From: Pseudomonas fluorescens
GTDB lineage: Bacteria; Pseudomonadota; Gammaproteobacteria; Pseudomonadales; Pseudomonadaceae
DNA: 64,000 nt
Direction of reading: 5' to 3'
Assembly (NCBI RefSeq): GCF_902497875.1
Contig: NZ_CABVHY010000012.1
Coordinates: forward strand, 62,001-126,000
In this document: positions 26,273 to 34,019 of the stretch, in pieces
Layout of the letters: each line of letters opens with the position of its first letter
Position numbering within the stretch: position 1 is the first letter of the stretch
The notes under the pieces: generated by a model
Told to the model about the DNA's origin: nothing
Seen by the model: only the letters and a program-made list of their open reading frames with translations
Databases searched by the model: none
Translations under genes and position numbers: made by a program

Positions 26273-28348
26273 TCACTGGGTCGGTTTCACCGTCACCGGC
26301 GCCTTGCCCTCCTTCATCTGCGCCAACAACGGCGCGCACTGGTTCGGTTCTCCGCCACTGGGCGCGACCAAGGCCAGCAGCCCCGCCGCAGGCCCGGCGA
26401 GCACACCCAGCGCCACCATCCCCGCGCCCCGCAACATCAAAGGCACGCCTTTCACTCCGGCAGCCGGCTTGATAAAGGGGCCACGGACATACAGCGGTGA
26501 ACGCAGAGAGAACAGCCGCAGGCCCTTGGATTCGGGGGTAATGGTCAGGTCCAGCTGCTCGCTGGCCATGTTCACCGTGCCATCGATGTAGACAATCGCG
26601 TTCTCGGTATCGAATACAAACAAGCGAATCGTGGCCAGGCCGGTCTTGATATCAAAATCGGCGGCGGCGCAGTTGATCTTCACTTCTTTGTCGCCAAATA
26701 TCCTGCTGACCACGTAATTACCGACATTGAGCCCAGCGAGTTCCATCAGCTCCCGGCTGATGGCGCCATCGTTGATGAGCATTTTCAGATCGCCGTTGGC
26801 AGTCCCCAGCAGCGCCGCCACCGAGTTGCCGCGACCGGTGATATCGGCATCGCCGTTGAGTTCGCCAAAACTGGTTTTCATCGGTTCGAAGGTCGGAAAC
26901 AGTTGCTTGAGCTTGAAGTTGCGCGCCGTCAGCTTGGCCCGACCTTCCAGCGGCGTAGTGCGGCCATTGAGACGAATCTGCGCGTCCAGCTTACCGCCGG
27001 CTACGCCAAAACGCAGTGGTTCAAGGTTCAGCTGGCCATCATTGAGAATCAGGTGAGTGTAGAGATCAGTGAACGGTAATTCGGCGCTGTGGACGATACG
27101 TTTTCCGGTGAATTCAACGTCCGCATCCATATCGCGCCAGCGTTCGGTACGAAACTCCTCGACTGGCAACACCTTGTCCGCCGGCTGCTTGCTGTCGCCG
27201 CCACGGGCATTTTGTTTGGCATTGGAATCGGCACCGATCAACGGCGCGAGGTCTGCGAACAGCAGCTGGTTCGAAACCAGCGCACCGCTGAGTCGGGGGC
27301 GAGGCTTGCTGGCGACATAGGCCAGATCCCCGTGAATATCACTGCTACCGATCTTGCCGTTGAATTGCTCATAACGAAACGAAGCGCCTTCGGGCTCCTG
27401 CAATTTGGCCACCAGATGACCGTCGGTGGCATAGGCCGGCGAATCCGGCAGTGTCACGCCCGTCAGGGGATAGAGGTTACCCAGGCTGGTACCGGCCAGT
27501 TTAAGGCGCAAATCCAGCGCGCCGAGATTGAGCGGATCGGTGAGTGTCCCGGCCAGTTCGACGCTGGTATCACCGATCTTGACCTGAGCTTGCAGGGGAA
27601 AAGGACGGGCGGCGTCCTGCAGCGCCAGCAGGCCGCCGATCTTGCCGCTGCCTGCCAGTTCTTGCTGGCGATAATGGCCTTTAGCCTGCAATGCAAACGC
27701 GTAATCCAGTGGCGCCGATCCCTTCTCGATGGCTTTTTTCGCCGCTTTATCGCCGACGATATCGCTGAACGGAATGGGTTTGCCCAACGGATCGATCAGC
27801 AGCTCGAGTTGGGTTTTCAGGCTTTGATCATTGAGCGTGACCCGGCCTTTGTCGAAACCGATGGCCCCGATGTCCAACACCCAACTGGAGGGCTCGGCAT
27901 TCGGGTCTTTCGGGTCGAACTTGAACGTCCAGTTGGCGCGACCATCGGCCAGGCGTTCAAGGGTGGCATTGGGCTCGGTGAGATCAATGCGCGGGATCAC
28001 CAGTCGTTGCGCCAGCAATGCCAGCGGTGAAACACGCAACTCGACGCGCTTGAGGCTGACCATTTGCGGGCTCTTCGACCAGTCCGGATTGCCCAGGGTC
28101 AGGTCTTGCGCCACCACATGCGGCCACGGAACCCAGGCCCACCACCCGCCCTCGTCGGGTTCGCGCTGCCAGAGCACCGCCAGGTCGCCATTAATAGCAA
28201 ACGGCCGGTGCAGTTCTCCAGAGACTTTGGCGTTAAGTGCCGGCTTGATCCGGTTCCAATCGAAGAACGCGATGACCAGAACCAGCACGGCAAACAGTAC
28301 AACCAACGTGGCGACTGTCCAGGCAAAAAATTTACGAGCGCGCGTCAT
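26273..28348 (-). CDS. AsmA family protein
   Basis: 691 residues. One N-terminal membrane anchor (FFAWTVATLVVLFAVLVLVIAFFDW), then a long beta-rich periplasmic region with the AsmA N-terminal block and, near the end, FGVAGGKLDAQIRLNGR, GDADITGRGNSVAALLGTANGDL and MASEQLDLTITPESKGL, the AsmA C-terminal motif series. AsmA-like proteins are bridge-type lipid carriers or outer-membrane assembly factors. Single gene, convergent with the LysR gene. Confidence 0.9.
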   Translation of the reverse strand: MTRARKFFAWTVATLVVLFAVLVLVIAFFDWNRIKPALNAKVSGELHRPFAINGDLAVLWQREPDEGGWWAWVPWPHVVAQDLTLGNPDWSKSPQMVSLKRVELRVSPLALLAQRLVIPRIDLTEPNATLERLADGRANWTFKFDPKDPNAEPSSWVLDIGAIGFDKGRVTLNDQSLKTQLELLIDPLGKPIPFSDIVGDKAAKKAIEKGSAPLDYAFALQAKGHYRQQELAGSGKIGGLLALQDAARPFPLQAQVKIGDTSVELAGTLTDPLNLGALDLRLKLAGTSLGNLYPLTGVTLPDSPAYATDGHLVAKLQEPEGASFRYEQFNGKIGSSDIHGDLAYVASKPRPRLSGALVSNQLLFADLAPLIGADSNAKQNARGGDSKQPADKVLPVEEFRTERWRDMDADVEFTGKRIVHSAELPFTDLYTHLILNDGQLNLEPLRFGVAGGKLDAQIRLNGRTTPLEGRAKLTARNFKLKQLFPTFEPMKTSFGELNGDADITGRGNSVAALLGTANGDLKMLINDGAISRELMELAGLNVGNYVVSRIFGDKEVKINCAAADFDIKTGLATIRLFVFDTENAIVYIDGTVNMASEQLDLTITPESKGLRLFSLRSPLYVRGPFIKPAAGVKGVPLMLRGAGMVALGVLAGPAAGLLALVAPSGGEPNQCAPLLAQMKEGKAPVTVKPTQ

Positions 28349-28740
28349 TGCACGGAACTCCTGATTACGACTGAGCGTGCGAACTGCGACGCACGTGTGA
28401 AGCGCCAGGCCTGGAAGCGACCCGCTATGGAAATTACGACTGGCAAATGGCCCGCAGGTTTAATACCAAGGTTGATTTAAACGCAACCTTCGACGATTTT
28501 CTGACCGACCCCATCAGACGGTGTTACCGCGCCAGCCACTATTGCGAGGCGACAGTGGGTCAAAAATACCCATCTAAATTCAACAGTACTCCCCGCAAAG
28601 GCCCGGTTCAGAGCCTTCTCGCCGAACAATCAATTCCGTTGATTATTACCATTGCCCTTATGAACTTCTCTATCGACTTAGCGCGAGTAACATTGGCTCC
28701 GTACTCACTTTGTCACCCTTCCACCACGGAGCACCCAATC
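28349..28740. other. Intergenic region ahead of the repeat protein
   Basis: About 390 bases, with no ORF that looks genuine. A short inverted repeat AATCAA-TTCCG-TTGATT lies at 28628-28644, possibly an operator. Nothing else was recognised. Confidence 0.4.
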
Positions 28741-29169
28741 ATGAAACGCCAATTACTGCTTAGCCTGACACTCTCGATACTGGCCGCCAATGCTTTCGCC
28801 TTGCCTGCTGCCGAGCAAGCCACTCCTCAAGTAAAAGAAAATCACTCGGTATTCAGCCAAACGATCGCAGCCGATGGCTATGAGCGTACTCCACAAGGTC
28901 AAACCGTTGCTGAAGATGGCTATGACAGTACTCCTCAAGGTCAAACCGTTGCTGAAGATGGCTACGACAGCACTCCTCAAGGTCAGACTGTCGCCGAAGA
29001 TGGCTATGACAGTACTCCTCAAGGTCAGACTGTCGCCGAAGATGGCTATGACAGTACTCCTCAAGGTCAGACCGTTGCCGAAGATGGCTACGACAGCACT
29101 CCTCAAGGTCAGACTGTTGCCGAAGGCGGTGCTGATCGCCTGGCCGAACGTCATCAGACTGTGAGCTGA
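28741..29169 (+). CDS. Exported protein of 14-residue tandem repeats
   Basis: 142 residues. Residues 1-21 form a signal peptide (MKRQLLLSLTLSILAANAFA). After a short linker come six units of 14 residues, consensus YDSTPQGQTVAEDG, the first slightly different (YERTPQGQTVAEDG) and the last ending in EGGADRLAERHQTV. The units are nearly identical also in DNA (42 bases), so copy number probably varies. Acidic, polar and likely disordered. I do not recognise a function; a periplasmic or surface role is inferred. ATG at 28741 has CGGAG upstream and a terminator follows. Confidence 0.85.
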   Translation: MKRQLLLSLTLSILAANAFALPAAEQATPQVKENHSVFSQTIAADGYERTPQGQTVAEDGYDSTPQGQTVAEDGYDSTPQGQTVAEDGYDSTPQGQTVAEDGYDSTPQGQTVAEDGYDSTPQGQTVAEGGADRLAERHQTVS

Positions 29170-29186
29170 GCCCATGGTGGCCTTGG

Positions 29187-29222
29187 AAAAAAGCCCGATC
29201 CCTGGATCGGGCTTTGCTTTTG
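29187..29222 (+). terminator. Terminator after the repeat protein
   Basis: AAGCCCGATCC - CTG - GATCGGGCTT followed by TGCTTTTG. Confidence 0.88.
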
Positions 29223-29337
29223 TGTAAGTAACCCCGCAATTGCTCCACCCGCCTGTTATCTCCTCTACTCAAGTTCGACGCCGGCAAAGTTGATTTGCTA
29301 GAGTGCGTCGCTGTCCTTGACCAGAATTCAGCCCCCG

Positions 29338-29970
29338 ATGCTGCCCCGCGCCGAACAGAAACAACAGACCCGCAACGCCTTGATGGATGCTGCCCGCCAT
29401 TTGATGGAAAGTGGCCGTGGATTCGGCAGCCTGAGCCTGCGTGAAGTGGCGAAAACCGCCGGCATCGTTCCCACCGGCTTTTATCGACACTTTGCCGATA
29501 TGGACCAGCTTGGCCTGGTGCTGGTGAGCGAAGTGGGTCAGACCTTCCGCGCCACCATCCGCCTGGTGCGGCACAACGAGTTCGTCATGGGCGGGATCAT
29601 CGATGCCTCGGTGCGGATTTTTCTCGACGTGGTGGCGGCCAATCGTTCGCAGTTTCTGTTCCTCGCCCGAGAACAATATGGCGGCTCGCTGCCGGTGCGT
29701 CAGGCGATCGGCGCCCTGCGGGAAGACATCAGCTCGGACCTGGCAGCGGACCTGGCCTTGATGCCGAAGCTGCAACACCTGGATGTCGCCGGCTTGACCG
29801 TCATGGCCGACTTGATCGTCAAAAGCGTGTTCGCCACTCTGCCGGACATCATTGACCCACCCGCCGCGGCGCTACCCGAACACCTCACGCCCCAGGCAAA
29901 AATCACCCAGCAACTGCGGTTTATCTTTATCGGGCTCAAACACTGGCAAGGGCTGGGCAGCACCGAGTAA
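29338..29970 (+). CDS. TetR family regulator, FabR/DesT-like
   Basis: 210 residues. The DNA-binding domain (SLSLREVAKTAGIVPTGFYRHFADMDQLGLVLV) closely follows FabR of enteric bacteria and DesT of P. aeruginosa, which repress unsaturated fatty acid genes in response to acyl-CoA or acyl-ACP saturation. Starts at ATG 29338; a TTG seven codons earlier is in frame. No desaturase or fabAB gene is next to it, so the target is inferred from family alone. Confidence 0.82.
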   Translation: MLPRAEQKQQTRNALMDAARHLMESGRGFGSLSLREVAKTAGIVPTGFYRHFADMDQLGLVLVSEVGQTFRATIRLVRHNEFVMGGIIDASVRIFLDVVAANRSQFLFLAREQYGGSLPVRQAIGALREDISSDLAADLALMPKLQHLDVAGLTVMADLIVKSVFATLPDIIDPPAAALPEHLTPQAKITQQLRFIFIGLKHWQGLGSTE

Positions 29971-29980
29971 GCGACGTACC

Positions 29981-30139
29981 TCAACGCTTGGCGATGATGT
30001 ACACCGCATGCACGATTCCCGGAATGTAGCCGCATAAGGTCAGCAGGATATTCAGCCAGAACGCGCCGGCGAACCCCACCTGCAGGAACACCCCCAGCGG
30101 CGGCAACAGGATGGCGATGATGATGCGGATAAAGTCCAT
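29981..30139 (-). CDS. YqaE/Pmp3 family small membrane protein
   Basis: 52 residues: MDFIRIIIAILLPPLGVFLQVGF then FWLNILLTLCGYIPGIVHAVYII and a basic end KR. Two transmembrane helices with the PPLGV motif are the hallmark of Pmp3/YqaE proteins, linked to membrane potential and salt or cold stress. Ends 11 bases from the convergent TetR gene; GGAGCTGACCC precedes the ATG. Confidence 0.9.
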   Translation of the reverse strand: MDFIRIIIAILLPPLGVFLQVGFAGAFWLNILLTLCGYIPGIVHAVYIIAKR

Positions 30140-30280
30140 GGGTCAGCTCCTGATGAAAATCGGCTCATATGAGCCACACAGCTAATCGACCCGCAACCAA
30201 CAGCAGGGTTCATTCGGCGGCTAGCGGGTTTGCCCCGTAGAAAAACCGCCCCGGTCAGAACCCGGCGAGTTGCTGCAGTT

Positions 30281-30601
30281 TCAAGCCAGTATTTCGATAC
30301 CGTGCTTCTGCACGATGCTCAACAACTTGAGCGCCATGCCGCTGGGATGTTTGTCACCCGACTCCCACTGCTTGACGGTCGAGGCGCTGGTATTCAGATA
30401 ACGCGCGAATACTGGTTGGCTGACATTACTGCGCTCGCGCAATTGCTTGATTTGCTCTGCCGGAATATCGACGGGCACCGGCGCCAGACACGACTCATCA
30501 AACTTGCGCAGGGTGGTCTTGCTGATGGCTCCCACCGAAAGCAGAGCACTGGCCGAATCATGGATCGACTCCAGCGCCTCACTCTTGAATTTCTTACTCA
30601 T
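30281..30601 (-). CDS. XRE-type antitoxin (NadS/HigA-like)
   Basis: 106 residues with a C-terminal helix-turn-helix (QLRERSNVSQPVFARYLNTSASTVKQWESGDKHPSG). The arrangement toxin first, antitoxin second, with a 4-base overlap of the two frames, and the protein type match HigBA/NadS-like modules. It should bind the palindrome upstream of the toxin and, in an intact pair, neutralise it. Here the toxin gene is broken, so the antitoxin stands alone. Confidence 0.88.
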   Translation of the reverse strand: MSKKFKSEALESIHDSASALLSVGAISKTTLRKFDESCLAPVPVDIPAEQIKQLRERSNVSQPVFARYLNTSASTVKQWESGDKHPSGMALKLLSIVQKHGIEILA

Positions 30602-30943
30602 GGTTTTATCTCCACAAACTCCTTCATATCCAACAACTGTTGGACTTGCCTGTCATTCAGGCCCTCGTAGGCCTTGGCCAACTCCCGAAAAGCAGCCAGC
30701 TCTGCCTGACTGATATTGCTTTGATCCTGTTTGGCAAACAAAAACTGATAAATCCAGTAACGGCCACCCCTGGCCAAGACAATCGAACGATGGCGATTTG
30801 CGTTCAAGCGTTTCTTCCACACTCCACCGCCGAGATCTGCCCCGCGAGCATTTCACTGAATGCAGCAACCAAGGCGGCATCGCAAATCAACGCTTTGGTG
30901 GCTTGCAGCGCTTGGTCTTGAACAATCTGAGCGTCATGGACAT
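30598..30943 (-). pseudogene. RelE/HigB-type toxin, broken by two frameshifts
   Basis: The C-terminal 74 codons are intact (GGGVWKKRLNANRHRSIVLARGG, FAKQDQSNISQAELAAFRELAKAY), typical of the RelE-like toxin paired with XRE antitoxins. The family's earlier parts are present in other frames: MSMTLRLFKTKR from the start at 30943, then ALICDAALVAAFSEMLAGQ, then ADLGGGVWKK. So the frame changes near 30905 and near 30825. A good GGAAGGG precedes the ATG at 30943. Taken at face value the toxin cannot be made. Confidence 0.8.
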
Positions 30944-30957
30944 CCCTTCCCATTAAC

Positions 30958-30974
30958 ATACCACCTAGTGGTAT
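30958..30974. promoter_or_regulatory. Palindromic operator of the toxin-antitoxin operon
   Basis: ATACCAC-CTA-GTGGTAT is a perfect inverted repeat 15 bases before the toxin start, next to a TATATATATA run that may hold the -10 box on the minus strand. Placement suits autorepression by the XRE antitoxin. Confidence 0.7.
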
Positions 30975-31080
30975 ATATATATCCAACATCACCGGCAATC
31001 CATGCCGTCCCCCGTTAAAAAGCCATTGTTCTGACAATCGCTCAAGCACGAGCTGGCGTGTCGCAAAACCCGCAAACAAA

Positions 31081-31120
31081 AAAACGCCCCATGCCAAAAG
31101 AATCAGGCATGGGGCGACGC
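31081..31120 (-). terminator. Terminator of the aminotransferase gene
   Basis: CGCCCCATGCC - loop - GGCATGGGGCG; on the minus strand it is followed by TTTTTTTG. Confidence 0.88.
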
Positions 31121-31162
31121 GTTATACCGCGAGACGGTTCGGGAATTGAGGCAGCGGCTCGT

Positions 31163-32446
31163 TTACACCGCCACACCGTTGCGGCAGTGCAGTTGCGCGG
31201 TACGCACCCGGGAAAAAGCTCGAGCCAGGCGCAGGAGCATTTCGTCGATATTGGCTTTGCTGACGGTCAGTGCCGGGGTAAAGCGCAGGCAATCAGCTTG
31301 TGGCGCATTCAACAGCAAGCCTTCGTAAAGGGCTGACTTGACCACTGCGTCGGCCGAATCATCAGCCAGGGTCAAGCCCCAGAGCAGACCCTGGCCGCGC
31401 AACTCACCTTGCCCGTAGCGGTGAGCCAGACGAGCCAGGCCCTCGCGCAGGTAATGGCCAGAGTCCCGGACATGCTCGAGAAAGCCGTTTTCCAGCACGG
31501 TATCAAGCACCGCGATTCCGGCTGCCGTCATCAAAGCGTTACCGTGATGAGTACCGCCCAGCTCGCCGAGTTCGAAACAACAAGCCTTGCCGCGCGCCAA
31601 TAGCGCCGCCAAGGGGACACCACCGCCAAGGCCCTTGCCGAGGGTGATGATATCGGCGCGCACGCCGTAAAACTGTTCGGCGAGCAGGGTGGCGCAGCGG
31701 CCGATACCGGTTTGCACTTCATCGAGAATCAGCAAAATCCCCAGTTCACGGCACAGACGCTCGACACCCTTGAGATAGTGCTCGGTGGCGGGAATCACCC
31801 CCGCTTCACCCTGGATCGGCTCCAGCATGATCGCTACGGTCCGGGCATCCACGGCGGCATGCAGCGCAGGCAAGTCATTGAACGGAACGTGACTGAAGCC
31901 GGGCAGTAGTGGATCGAAGCGATTCTCGAGATTCACCCCGTCGGAGGCTGACATCGCCGCAAAGCTGCGGCCATGGCGAGCGTGGCTGGCGGTGATGATC
32001 CGGTAGGCTCCGCCGCGGTGCAGCTGGCCCCACTTGCGGGCCAGCTTGATTGCCGCTTCGCAGGCTTCGCTGCCGCTGTTGAGCAAGTACGCCTGATCGC
32101 TGCCGGTGCTCTGGCACAAACGCTCGGCCAAATTGAGCTGACCGCGATGATGCAGCCGGTTGCCTGGATTGATCAGCGCCTGGGCCTGAGCGGCGATGGC
32201 TTTGACCAGTACTGATGGGCTGTGGCCGAGGCTATTGGCCGCACCGCCTTGATTGAAGTCCAGATACGCGCGGTCTTCGCTGTCCCACAGCCAGGAACCC
32301 TGGCCGCGAACAAAAATGTGTTGGGGCCGTTCGACACTGGGCATCAGGCACTCGCTGGAGAGGTCATCGCGCCTGGAGGGCGGACAAAGGTCCACGGTCA
32401 GGTCATCAAGGCTCAGGGGATTTCGACGCAATTTGAACAGACTCAT
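31163..32446 (-). CDS. Class III PLP-dependent aminotransferase (acetylornithine transaminase-like)
   Basis: 427 residues. PLP-fold features: LLNSGSEACEAAIKLARKW, ILDEVQTGIGR with the cofactor aspartate, and the Schiff-base lysine in ITLGKGLGGGVPLAALLA. It resembles ArgD/AstC-like enzymes but has unusual replacements (NQGGAANSLGH where others have TQGWAVN), so the substrate is open. The N-terminal ~34 residues before MPSVERPQ extend beyond ArgD; GAGGGGCTGGGAGC before the ATG at 32446 supports the long form. The start overlaps the stop of a 45-codon ORF (ATGA). Confidence 0.82.
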   Translation of the reverse strand: MSLFKLRRNPLSLDDLTVDLCPPSRRDDLSSECLMPSVERPQHIFVRGQGSWLWDSEDRAYLDFNQGGAANSLGHSPSVLVKAIAAQAQALINPGNRLHHRGQLNLAERLCQSTGSDQAYLLNSGSEACEAAIKLARKWGQLHRGGAYRIITASHARHGRSFAAMSASDGVNLENRFDPLLPGFSHVPFNDLPALHAAVDARTVAIMLEPIQGEAGVIPATEHYLKGVERLCRELGILLILDEVQTGIGRCATLLAEQFYGVRADIITLGKGLGGGVPLAALLARGKACCFELGELGGTHHGNALMTAAGIAVLDTVLENGFLEHVRDSGHYLREGLARLAHRYGQGELRGQGLLWGLTLADDSADAVVKSALYEGLLLNAPQADCLRFTPALTVSKANIDEMLLRLARAFSRVRTAQLHCRNGVAV

Positions 32447-32580
32447 GCTCCCAGCCCCTCAAGTGGCAGCCACAACCAGAGTCGATTTGCAACCGGGCGC
32501 TTATCGATATCGCGGGTCAAACCCTGCCCGAGGTGTTTTGCCTTGCCTATGTAAACGCCATCCACGCAAACAATGTTCAT
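32443..32580 (-). CDS. Small ORF upstream of and coupled to the aminotransferase
   Basis: 45 codons, MNIVCVDGVYIGKAKHL...PLEGLGA. Its TGA overlaps the aminotransferase ATG by four bases, and AGAGAG precedes its own ATG. No family was recognised. It may be a short real protein or a leader peptide; coding status is uncertain. Confidence 0.5.
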   Translation of the reverse strand: MNIVCVDGVYIGKAKHLGQGLTRDIDKRPVANRLWLWLPLEGLGA

Positions 32581-32681
32581 CGCACTCTCTGGCCCTGTAA
32601 GCCTTGTGAATGCGGTTAGACTAGGCTTCTGAGGGGCCACGGGCCATTTCGATTTTCCAGCTTTTTCGATAAGAATTACTT

Positions 32682-33611
32682 ATGGATTTCAAACAACTGC
32701 GTTATTTCGTCGCGGTGTATGAAGAAGGCCATGTGGGACGAGCCGCAGAGCGCCTGTCGATCTCCCAGCCGGCGCTCTCGCAGCAGATTCGCCACCTGGA
32801 ACAGAACCTCGACGTCAGCCTGTTCGAGCGCAGCAGCAAACGCCTGTTGCCGACCCTGGCCGCCCACACGCTTTACAACCACGCACTACCCTTGCTCGAC
32901 GGTTTGCAGCGGGCTCGCGAGGCGCTGGGTAACTTCAAGGGGCAGGCGCTGCGCACCTTGGCCATCGGCGTGCTGCAGACCGTCCACACCAGCCTGGTGC
33001 CACAGATGCTGGAACGGGTACGTAAAGCCCAGCCACACCTGGTGGTGCAGATCTATGAGCTGACTGGGCTGGAAATCGAAAAACGCCTGCTCAATGGCTC
33101 GCTGGACATTGGCATCAGCTATTTGCCTGCGCGCCAGCCGGGGCTGCATGGGCTGCTGCTGTATGAGGATGAACTGACCCTGGTGATCCCGGCCGAACAT
33201 CCGCTGCGCGAATTCAAAAAAGTCTCCATGAGCCAGGCCGCGCAGTTGCCGATGTTGTTGCTTGGCGAGGAATTCCAGGTGCGACAGATCTGGCAGGCGC
33301 AACTGGCCAATCTCGGACGACGCCCTCAGGTACAGGCGGAGTTGAACAATATGGCCGGGATTCTCGACAGTCTGCCTCACACTAAGCTGGCGACCGTATT
33401 GCCCGGCCGCTCGCAGCAGGAACACGGCAATAAGGCACTGCTATGGAAACCCTTGAGTGAACCGCGGGTGCCACTGAAAGTCGGTCTGGTGTGTCGCGAT
33501 GTGCAGCGTCAACAAGCCACGCTGGAGTTACTGCGCAATCTGCTGGAAGACGTGATGAATGGCCCGGTGGGGCGTGTGACGGGCCCGGCAACACTGGACG
33601 TGCTGGGCTGA
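32682..33611 (+). CDS. LysR family transcriptional regulator, CynR-like
   Basis: 309 residues. N-terminal helix-turn-helix MDFKQLRYFVAVYEEGHVGRAAERLSISQPALSQQI, then a LysR substrate domain beginning RTLAIGVLQTVHTSLVP. It is divergent from the small ORF/aminotransferase pair with about 100 bases between, so it probably governs that operon. The inducer is unknown. Confidence 0.9.
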   Translation: MDFKQLRYFVAVYEEGHVGRAAERLSISQPALSQQIRHLEQNLDVSLFERSSKRLLPTLAAHTLYNHALPLLDGLQRAREALGNFKGQALRTLAIGVLQTVHTSLVPQMLERVRKAQPHLVVQIYELTGLEIEKRLLNGSLDIGISYLPARQPGLHGLLLYEDELTLVIPAEHPLREFKKVSMSQAAQLPMLLLGEEFQVRQIWQAQLANLGRRPQVQAELNNMAGILDSLPHTKLATVLPGRSQQEHGNKALLWKPLSEPRVPLKVGLVCRDVQRQQATLELLRNLLEDVMNGPVGRVTGPATLDVLG

Positions 33612-33641
33612 ACAGAAACTCTCACTAAGACGAGAATCCCT

Positions 33642-33771
33642 GTGGCGAGGGGGCTTGCCCCCGCTCGGCTGCGAAGCAGCCGTAAACCAGATGACGCGTT
33701 TCTTCTGAAAAGTCGCCGTGACTGGTTTGGGACGGCTTCGCCGTCCAGCGGGGGCAAGCCCCCTCGCCACA
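33642..33771. repeat. REP pair, 'GTGGCGAGGGGGC' family
   Basis: Arms TGTGGCGAGGGGGCTTGCCC and GGGCAAGCCCCCTCGCCACA, inverted, with GGCTGCGAAGCAGCCG inside the left half. Confidence 0.87.
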
Positions 33772-33812
33772 AAAAGCTCATTCACCTGCAAAAACTTTTT
33801 CGCAGGCAAAAG

Positions 33813-33840
33813 AAAACCCCGCCGAAGCGGGGCTTTGCAG
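33813..33840. terminator. Terminator-like hairpin
   Basis: AAAACCCCGC-CGAA-GCGGGGCTTT; a short stem with A run before and T after, downstream of the LysR gene. Confidence 0.75.
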
Positions 33841-34019
33841 ACTGTTTCCCTGACATCCATTTCACTCCGCCGTCCTGGCAGAATCCTACGTGTCCGTGTT
33901 GTTGCTTTGCGCTTCCTGCGCGACGTCCATGTGAAGTAGATTAGCTCTGGATCCAATCCTGGGCTATGGGAGAACAGCAGTACGTCATGTAAGAGAATGC
34001 TTACATGATGTTACTTGGC

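Larger units (their letters stand above)
33612..34019. other. Intergenic region: REP pair and terminator
   Basis: Holds the REP pair 33642-33771 and the terminator 33813-33840; the remaining ~180 bases before the dehydrogenase stop showed nothing. Confidence 0.7.

Noticed and set aside
28870..29140. Regular ~42-base direct repeats that might be a CRISPR array
   Set aside because: The repeats follow each other without spacers and keep one reading frame behind a signal peptide; they are coding repeats.
30804..31097. 97-codon minus-strand frame over the toxin start region
   Set aside because: It includes toxin text (DAALVAAFSEMLAGQ) only in its middle and crosses the operator; best explained as part of the frameshifted toxin.
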